Source: Actinoplanes sp. L3-i22 (lineage in GTDB: Bacteria > Actinomycetota > Actinomycetes > Mycobacteriales > Micromonosporaceae). From it: a stretch of 64,000 nucleotides of DNA. Location: contig NZ_AP024745.1 in the NCBI RefSeq assembly GCF_019704555.1, positions 1,608,001-1,672,000 of the forward strand. The letters are read 5' to 3'. Positions 59,069-64,000 of this stretch are shown piece after piece. Numbering within the stretch: the stretch's first letter is position 1; every line of letters starts with the position of its first letter. Both the position numbers and the translations under genes were made by a program. The notes beneath the pieces are model-generated. The model searched no databases and was not told where the DNA came from. It worked only from the letters and a program-made list of their open reading frames with translations.

Positions 59069-59268
59069 GTCAACCATAAGTTCACATTCTTCATTGCCCC
59101 GGTCCGCCGGGGTACAGATCGCCGCTCCCGCGGGGACCCTTCCGGTCCTCGCAGGGCGCGGGGCGCCCAAGAACGCGAGGCCCTACAGGGCGACGTCCGC
59201 GGGTGGGCACGGTTTAAAAGGACCCACGCGACCCGCTGCCCGGTCCAGCCCCAGCCGCGCCTCCCGGC
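59069..59268. repeat. Intergenic hairpin repeat, copy D (reverse orientation)
   Basis: Reverse-complement copy between the convergent eccC and the Pro-rich gene. It carries CCGCCGGGGTAC, the constant block CGCTCCCGCGGGGACCC, the interrupted hairpin and GGTTTAAAAGGACCCACGCGACCCG. Closest to copy C on the right side (GGTCCGCCGGGGTACAG in this orientation). The rest of the 261-nt gap shows nothing else. Confidence 0.87.
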
Positions 59269-59320
59269 CCCGGCGGGCTGTTCCAGGGGCGCCGTCGACC
59301 CGGCCGGAACCCCACCGAGC

Positions 59321-60463
59321 TCAGCGGCGGGGGAGACCGACGAACTGCTGCTCGGTCTGGGTCTGGGCGAGGAACAGATAGCGATCCGTCCCCTCCCCGA
59401 TCAGGGCGAGCATGTCATCCGCCATGAACTGCAGGAACTGGCTGCTGTGCGGCCGCAATTTCAACGCCGACGCGGCCAGCGAGGCCTCGTCCCCACCGAG
59501 CCGCTGCAGCAGCGCCAGCTGGGACTCCTGGAGCGCGGCCAGCCCGGGCCGGTCCAGCTGCCGCAGGATGGTCAGCTGGGTGCGCCACGGACCGAGCGGC
59601 GGCGTGCTGGCCGGCCCGGTCATGCCCAGGTCGTAGACGGCCAGGGTGGGCATCTGCGCGCTGCCGGTCAGCGCCACCCCCTGGTCGCTGCTGTGCACGG
59701 TGAGCCGGTTGTACTGCCCGGTGGCGCGCTCGCCGAACCCGGCCCAGGCCCGTGGCTCGGTCGTCACCACGACCACCCGGGCGCCGAGCGCGAACGCCCG
59801 GAAGATCAGCAACTGGGCCGCCCACACCCCGCCGACCAGGGCGATCCGCACCGGCTCGGGCGCGAACAGGTGCAGCGGGACGGGTGCGTGCTGCCGGTCC
59901 CGGCCGAGCACCAGCCCGGCGCCGGCGGACGGCGCGACGGTCACCCGGCGCAGCGTCTTGCGGGAGATCGCGTGCCAGCCGATGTGCAGCGGCGACGTCT
60001 TCCCGGACGGGCCGGTGCGGGCGTCCTCGTCCTCGCCGGCCGGCCCGTCCGGCGGGTTCTCGTCCTCCGCCGCCTGGGCGGCCTGGGCGGCGGCCAGGGC
60101 CCGGCCCTGCGCCCCGGCCAGCGGCGCCGAGGTGAGCTGCGGCGCGGCCAGCCGGCGGCCGGTCGCGTCGCCGGCGCCCTGCTGGTCGGCCTGCTGCAGC
60201 GGCGCCACGCTCGGGATCGGCACGATCTGCGGGGCCGGCTGCGGTGCGACCGGCGCGATCGGGGCCGGCAGCGCCTGCATGTCCTGCGCCTGCGGCGGCG
60301 GGGGAAGTTGCTGGGCCTGCGGCGGGCGCACCTGGGCGCGGGCGACCGCGGGCGGCGGGAAGATCGGCGGCGGCGCGGGCAGCTTCGGTTGCTGCTGCTC
60401 CTCGCCGGTGGCGTCCTGCGACGGGTACGGACGCCAGGCGCCCTCCCGATCCGGCTGGGTCAT
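59321..60463 (-). CDS. Pro/Gln-rich T7SS-locus protein
   Basis: 380 aa from ATG 60463, overlapping the eccE stop by 4 nt. Residues 1-150 are Pro-, Gln- and Ala-rich and disordered (PKLPAPPPIFPPPAVARAQVRPPQAQQL). The C-terminal part (about 160-380) is an ordered domain (ISRKTLRRVTVAPSAGAGLVLGRDRQHAPVPLHLFAPEPVRIALVGGVWAAQLLIFRAFALGARVVVVTTEPRAWAGFG) with an alternating strand-helix pattern like a Rossmann-type or inactive ATPase fold. No P-loop or membrane helix with clear topology is seen. Tight coupling to eccE suggests a cytoplasmic accessory of the secretion complex. Confidence 0.75.
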   Translation of the reverse strand: MTQPDREGAWRPYPSQDATGEEQQQPKLPAPPPIFPPPAVARAQVRPPQAQQLPPPPQAQDMQALPAPIAPVAPQPAPQIVPIPSVAPLQQADQQGAGDATGRRLAAPQLTSAPLAGAQGRALAAAQAAQAAEDENPPDGPAGEDEDARTGPSGKTSPLHIGWHAISRKTLRRVTVAPSAGAGLVLGRDRQHAPVPLHLFAPEPVRIALVGGVWAAQLLIFRAFALGARVVVVTTEPRAWAGFGERATGQYNRLTVHSSDQGVALTGSAQMPTLAVYDLGMTGPASTPPLGPWRTQLTILRQLDRPGLAALQESQLALLQRLGGDEASLAASALKLRPHSSQFLQFMADDMLALIGEGTDRYLFLAQTQTEQQFVGLPRR

Positions 60464-61911
60464 CCCGCGCCACCTCCCGTCGGTGCCGTCGCGTAGGCGG
60501 CCGGCCCGTGTTCCCCGTCCAGCGGCTGCAGCTCCGCGCCGACCCGCCGGACCCCTTCGATCAGCACCCGGTCCAGCGCGTCCAGGTCGGCGTCCGGGCG
60601 GGTGGCGAGCCGGATGAAGGCCCGCACCGCCACGTCGTCCCCGTCGGCCGCCGCGTTCAGCACCAGCGCCACGTTGGTCTGCGCGGCGGGGGCGGTGGCC
60701 GCCCAGGCGAACAGCGAGCCGATCTCCCCGGCCGAGGTCGGCCAGGTCTTCAACCAGTACGTCCGGTGGACCAGGCGGGCCGACCGCCAGTGCGTCCACT
60801 CCTCGTCGACCTGGGAGCCCTCGGCGAGCGACCCGGACTCGACGTCACAGGAGCGGGCCAGCACCGCGAGCAGCTCCTCCGCGTCCAGCACCCGGCAGGC
60901 GATGCCGATCCGGCGGAGGCTGGTCGCCACCTTGCGGCCCAGGCCGGCCACCAGCGCGGCGGCGGCCTCCAGATCGGCGGTGTGGTCGTGCAGCGCCTCG
61001 GCGAGCACCCGGGCGTCGACCCGGACGCTGATCGTGGACTCCCGGTGCGCGGGGACCGGCTCCGGGCTGAGCGACTCGACCAGCTGACGGTAGGACGAGC
61101 CGGCCGGCGACGACGCGTGCACATCCGGGCTCGGCGCCGGCACGGTGTGCGTGACCAGCTCCAGGATCACGCCCGGCTGCTCGGTCGCGGCGAGCACGCT
61201 GACCAGCGCGTCCAGCGGGATCGGCGCGGCGTCGTGGTGCACCGGCGCGGTCGGGGTGAGCACGACGACGCTGAACCAGCCGGCCTCGTCCTTGGCGACG
61301 CCGGCGCGGGCGCCGTCCTGCGCGGTCATGTCCCGCACGGCCAGGCCGGGGGCGATCGTGCGGAGCGCGGCGAGCACCGGCCCGGAGCCGGTCTCCAGCG
61401 CCGCGGCCCGGCGCCGCGCGTGCGCGCGGGCCACCTGACGGTGCTCCAGCCACCAGCGGCCCCGCTGACGGGCGAAGACGACGACGATCAGGGCCAGCCC
61501 GACGACCCCGGTGATCACGCCCGGGAGCAGGCCCTGGACGGCGGCCGCGACGGTGGCCAGGACGGCCAGCTCGGCGACCACGATCTGGGTGAGGCTGACC
61601 GGCCCGATCTGGCCGCGGCGCGGGATCGCCCGGACCCCGGCGTCGGCGGCCGCGTCGGCCGGGCTGGGCGCGGCGACCGGCCGGGGCGGTGCTCCCGCGG
61701 GCTGCTGCGGCACGCCGGAGGTGGGCACCGGGACGCTGCCGCGGGCCTGGGTGCCGGTCCGGCGCAGCGGCGTGGCCGCGGCCGTGGCGTGCGCCTGCGG
61801 CGGCGCGCTCACCGGCGGGGGCGGCGGAAGCTGTGGAGCCGCCACGGGCGGTGCCGGTGGCGGCACGGCGGCGCCGTACGCCTGCCCCGGATAGCCGTCA
61901 CCTGGATTCAC
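60460..61911 (-). CDS. eccE: T7SS core component EccE
   Basis: 483 aa from GTG 61911, with GGGGGAGG 7 nt upstream. A long Pro/Ala-rich N-terminal tail (about 1-100) precedes the two membrane helices typical of EccE (IVVAELAVLATVAAAVQGLL and VITGVVGLALIVVVFA, about 109-145). The cytoplasmic or periplasmic EccE domain follows, with GWFSVVVLTPTAPV, ISVRVDARVLAEALHDHTADLEAAAALVAGLGRKVATSLRRIGIACRVLDAEELLAVL, and the RTYWLKTWPT strand. EccE is the peripheral subunit of the EccBCDE complex. It is the third gene of a minus-strand operon that begins beyond the right edge, after the EccA-like gene. Confidence 0.88.
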   Translation of the reverse strand: MNPGDGYPGQAYGAAVPPPAPPVAAPQLPPPPPVSAPPQAHATAAATPLRRTGTQARGSVPVPTSGVPQQPAGAPPRPVAAPSPADAAADAGVRAIPRRGQIGPVSLTQIVVAELAVLATVAAAVQGLLPGVITGVVGLALIVVVFARQRGRWWLEHRQVARAHARRRAAALETGSGPVLAALRTIAPGLAVRDMTAQDGARAGVAKDEAGWFSVVVLTPTAPVHHDAAPIPLDALVSVLAATEQPGVILELVTHTVPAPSPDVHASSPAGSSYRQLVESLSPEPVPAHRESTISVRVDARVLAEALHDHTADLEAAAALVAGLGRKVATSLRRIGIACRVLDAEELLAVLARSCDVESGSLAEGSQVDEEWTHWRSARLVHRTYWLKTWPTSAGEIGSLFAWAATAPAAQTNVALVLNAAADGDDVAVRAFIRLATRPDADLDALDRVLIEGVRRVGAELQPLDGEHGPAAYATAPTGGGAG

Positions 61912-61948
61912 CGCGTTGCCTCCCCCGATAGAGAGCCCATTCTATGCG

Positions 61949-63607
61949 TCAGCTGATGGTCGCGAGCAGGTCGTCGACGACCAGTGTGGTCAGGTCGTCC
62001 CGGCTGGGCATCCGGCCCAGCGAGCGCAGCCGTCCGGACTGCGCCTTGCGCATGCCTTCCAGCAGCTTGCGGGCCTCTCGCGCGTTACCGAAGTTGCGGT
62101 CCCGTTCGATCTGCGAGAAGTGCTCGAACAGCGCTTCCTCCAGGCCCGGCGCGAACGCGTAGTCGTCGTTCTTGGCGATCCGGGTGGCGATCATCACCAA
62201 CTCGTCGGGCCCGTAGTTCTCGAACTCGAGGGTCTTGGCGAACCGGGAGGCGAGACCGGAGTTGGCGTCCAGGAAGTCGAGCATCTCCTGGGTGTAGCCG
62301 GCGACGATCACGGCGACCTGGTCGCGGTGGTCCTCCATGAGCTTGACCAGGGTGTCGATCGCCTCCTGGCCGAAGTCGGCGCTGGCGCCGCCGGCCCGGG
62401 ACAGCGTGTACGCCTCGTCGATGAACAGCACGCCGCCCATCGCCTCCTCGAACACCGAGGTGGTCTTCTCCGCGGTGTGCCCGATGTACTGCCCGACCAG
62501 GTCGCGCCGGGACACCTCGCGGAACCGCCCGTTCGGCAGCACGGCGAGCGCCTTGAGCAGCTGGCCGTAGATGCGGGCCACGGTGGTCTTACCGGTACCC
62601 GGGGCGCCGGTGAAGATCAGGTGGTGGCTGGCCGCGCCGACCGACAGCCCGGCGCTGCGCCGCCACTCGTTCACCTGGATCTCGTCGATCAGGGCGCGGA
62701 CCTCGTTCTTCACCCCGTCCAGGCCGATCATCTTGTCGAGCTCGCCGAGCAGCCGGTCGACCTCGACGGCGTCCTGCCCGGCGCCGGACTCGGTGATCCC
62801 GGCCCGCGGCGCCGCGCCGCCCTCGGAGAGCGACACGGTGACCTGGGCCCGCGGGTCGATGTCCACCTTGGGCTCGGCGGTGCCCTCGACCCGGCACTGC
62901 TCGACCGTCCCGGTGCAGCCGGCCCCGAACACGATGCCGGAGCCCGCGGTCTGGTGCACCCACGTCTCCCGGATCGTCGGGGAGCTGTTGTTGGCCACCA
63001 CGATGCCCGCGTCGCCGGTGCCGGAGACGTCACAGCTCTCGATCACCGGGCGGCCGGACTGGTAGACGTAGATCCCGCGGTAGCCGCACTCGGCGACCGT
63101 GGTGTTCCGGATCGCCGGGTCGGCGCCCAGCCGGACGATGATGCCGTCGTCGTTCACCCCGCGGATCTCGCAGGAGTCGACCGTGCCGCCGGCGTCCGAG
63201 AAGACCATCCCGTTCTGCCCGCGCAGCACGCGCACCTCGGCGGCGTCCACCGTGGACATGTCGGTGGCCTGCAGGCCCGCGCCGTACCCGGCGGAGAGAC
63301 GACACTTCCGGACGGTCAGCCGCGCGCTCGTCGCCGCGATCGCCGGATAGTCCCCGGAGGTCAGGTCCAGTCCCTCGACGGTCACCTCGCCGCTGAGCAC
63401 GGCCAGCGCCGGCCCCTCGAGGCCGGCCGCGTCGACCACGACGGTGCCCTCCTCGCCGGTGCCCCGCAGGGTGAGGCGGCGCCCGGTCAGCTCGATCCGC
63501 TCCCGATAGGTCCCGGGAGCGATGGTGATGACCGCGCCGTCCGGCGCCACCTCGAGCGCGTCACGGATCGTCGGATAGGTGCCGGGGACCGCGAGGGTGC
63601 TGGCCAC
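61949..63607 (-). CDS. eccA: EccA-type AAA+ ATPase with a beta-helix N-terminal domain
   Basis: 552 aa from GTG 63607, with AAGGAG about 8 nt upstream. Residues about 1-260 are a right-handed parallel beta-helix (pectate-lyase-like PbH1 repeats): PTIRDALEVAPDGAVITIAPGTYRE, then SCEIRGVNDDGIIVRLG, NTTVAECGYRGIYVYQSG, SCDVSGTGDAGIVVANNSSP. Residues about 280-552 are a CbbX/EccA AAA+ module: IGLDGVKNEVRALIDEI, Walker A GAPGTGKT (Lys340), Walker B GVLFIDEAYTL, the arginine finger region SGLASRF, and sensor 2 GNAREARKLLEG. In mycobacterial EccA the N-terminal half is TPR. Swapping a TPR for a beta-helix is notable. It likely handles substrates in the cytoplasm. Confidence 0.92.
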   Translation of the reverse strand: MASTLAVPGTYPTIRDALEVAPDGAVITIAPGTYRERIELTGRRLTLRGTGEEGTVVVDAAGLEGPALAVLSGEVTVEGLDLTSGDYPAIAATSARLTVRKCRLSAGYGAGLQATDMSTVDAAEVRVLRGQNGMVFSDAGGTVDSCEIRGVNDDGIIVRLGADPAIRNTTVAECGYRGIYVYQSGRPVIESCDVSGTGDAGIVVANNSSPTIRETWVHQTAGSGIVFGAGCTGTVEQCRVEGTAEPKVDIDPRAQVTVSLSEGGAAPRAGITESGAGQDAVEVDRLLGELDKMIGLDGVKNEVRALIDEIQVNEWRRSAGLSVGAASHHLIFTGAPGTGKTTVARIYGQLLKALAVLPNGRFREVSRRDLVGQYIGHTAEKTTSVFEEAMGGVLFIDEAYTLSRAGGASADFGQEAIDTLVKLMEDHRDQVAVIVAGYTQEMLDFLDANSGLASRFAKTLEFENYGPDELVMIATRIAKNDDYAFAPGLEEALFEHFSQIERDRNFGNAREARKLLEGMRKAQSGRLRSLGRMPSRDDLTTLVVDDLLATIS

Positions 63608-63619
63608 GGGAACTGCTCC

Positions 63620-64000
63620 TTATTGCGAGTACGTGCGGTCACGAAGGTTGCCGACGAGCTTCTTCACGTCGTCGGCCGCGGCGGCGGGGGCGGTCATCCG
63701 CACGACGATCTCCCGGTCCAGCAGACCCTCCGGAGTGGTCCGGAAGAAACCGACGTAGACCATGCCGTACTCCGGCTTGCCGTCGACCTGCGGGGTGTCG
63801 GCCCAGGAACGCAGCGAATTGCCGCTGATCCACCGTAGACCCCAGGCCTCCTCGCGCTGGCGCAGGGCGACCCGGGCGGCGTCGTCGCAGACCGCCGCGC
63901 AGGCGCGCACCGTGATGTCGCCGCCGGAGGTGAGCACGTCGCCCTGCCACGCGCCGCAGCGGTAGTGCACGGCGGCCGCGGCCTGCTCGGCCAGCGAGCA
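63620..64000 (-). CDS. Uncharacterised exported-type protein, C-terminal part (partial)
   Basis: The frame is open to the right edge, so only the last 126 codons are visible (GTG 63970 is an internal codon or possible start). Sequence: HYRCGAWQGDVLTSGGDITVRACAAVCDDAARVALRQREEAWGLRW, then DGKPEYGMVYVGFFRTTPEGLLDREIVVRMTAPAAAADDVKKLVGNLRDRTYS. Three Cys in the first 20 residues (YRCGAW and ACAAVCDD) suggest an oxidising compartment or a disulfide. It resembles solute-binding or chaperone-like outer domains of T7SS-associated membrane proteins, but is not identified. First visible gene of the operon with eccA and eccE; 12 nt before eccA. Confidence 0.6.
   Translation of the reverse strand, partial: CSLAEQAAAAVHYRCGAWQGDVLTSGGDITVRACAAVCDDAARVALRQREEAWGLRWISGNSLRSWADTPQVDGKPEYGMVYVGFFRTTPEGLLDREIVVRMTAPAAAADDVKKLVGNLRDRTYSQ

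Noticed and set aside
1..64000. tRNA, rRNA or riboswitch
   Set aside because: Reading the intergenic gaps I saw no cloverleaf with a GTTCRANTC-type arm, no rRNA motif and no recognisable riboswitch core; most gaps are short or filled by the repeats listed.

Overview
The window is high-GC DNA (roughly 70 percent or more by eye) with many GTG starts, dense two-strand gene packing and actinobacterial gene families (GlnE, AfsR-type SARP, MptB, EccA-E, WXG100). It looks like chromosomal DNA of a Micromonosporaceae-type actinomycete (Actinoplanes-like). That placement is inferred from gene content and style, not from a search.

The left part (1-22.7 kb) is built around nitrogen assimilation. The 3' end of a GlnA2-type glutamine synthetase, a class I amidotransferase followed by glnE, and a GlnA1-type synthetase (minus strand, with a clear double GlnR box) keep the actinobacterial glnA2-glnE-glnA1 neighbourhood, but it is interrupted by unrelated genes. 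These include an ECF sigma factor with a membrane partner, DUF350 and LtrA membrane proteins, YqeY, a WYL regulator with a GNAT enzyme, a glyoxalase-like protein, an OhrR-type regulator, a polytopic membrane protein, two GT-C mannosyltransferases (MptB-like and PimE-like), a secreted phytase-esterase-like protein, a large SARP/ATPase/TPR regulator and a YdcF-family protein.

The right part (about 23.2-64 kb) is one large type VII secretion (ESX-like) locus. A minus-strand operon (27.1 to 23.3 kb) encodes two large WXG-like secreted or surface proteins and two related small proteins. A plus-strand operon (27.4-45.5 kb) encodes two WXG100 proteins, a YbaB/EbfC protein, an EspC-like small protein and a 4368-residue protein. 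That giant protein has an N-terminal WXG domain, a hydrophobic region, low-complexity linkers, three GNAT-like modules, two GT-B glycosyltransferase-like modules and four HExxH/E motifs. It is followed by overlapping genes that look like immunity or adaptor functions (zinc-ribbon paralogues, SUKH, SseB). The secretion machine follows: a mycosin whose catalytic Asp, His and Ser are all replaced, then eccB/eccD (minus), eccC with three P-loops (plus), eccE with a Pro-rich partner (minus), and an EccA-type AAA+ ATPase carrying a parallel beta-helix where mycobacterial EccA has TPRs.

Three genome-style signals recur. (1) A 180-200 bp hairpin-rich intergenic repeat occurs four times, always between convergent genes. 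(2) TANNNT boxes lie 6-8 nt upstream of GTG/ATG starts in ten places, as expected for leaderless mRNAs. (3) GC-rich minisatellites occur both in frame (membrane protein, giant T7SS protein) and between genes. No tRNA, rRNA, CRISPR array, insertion sequence or phage gene was recognised.
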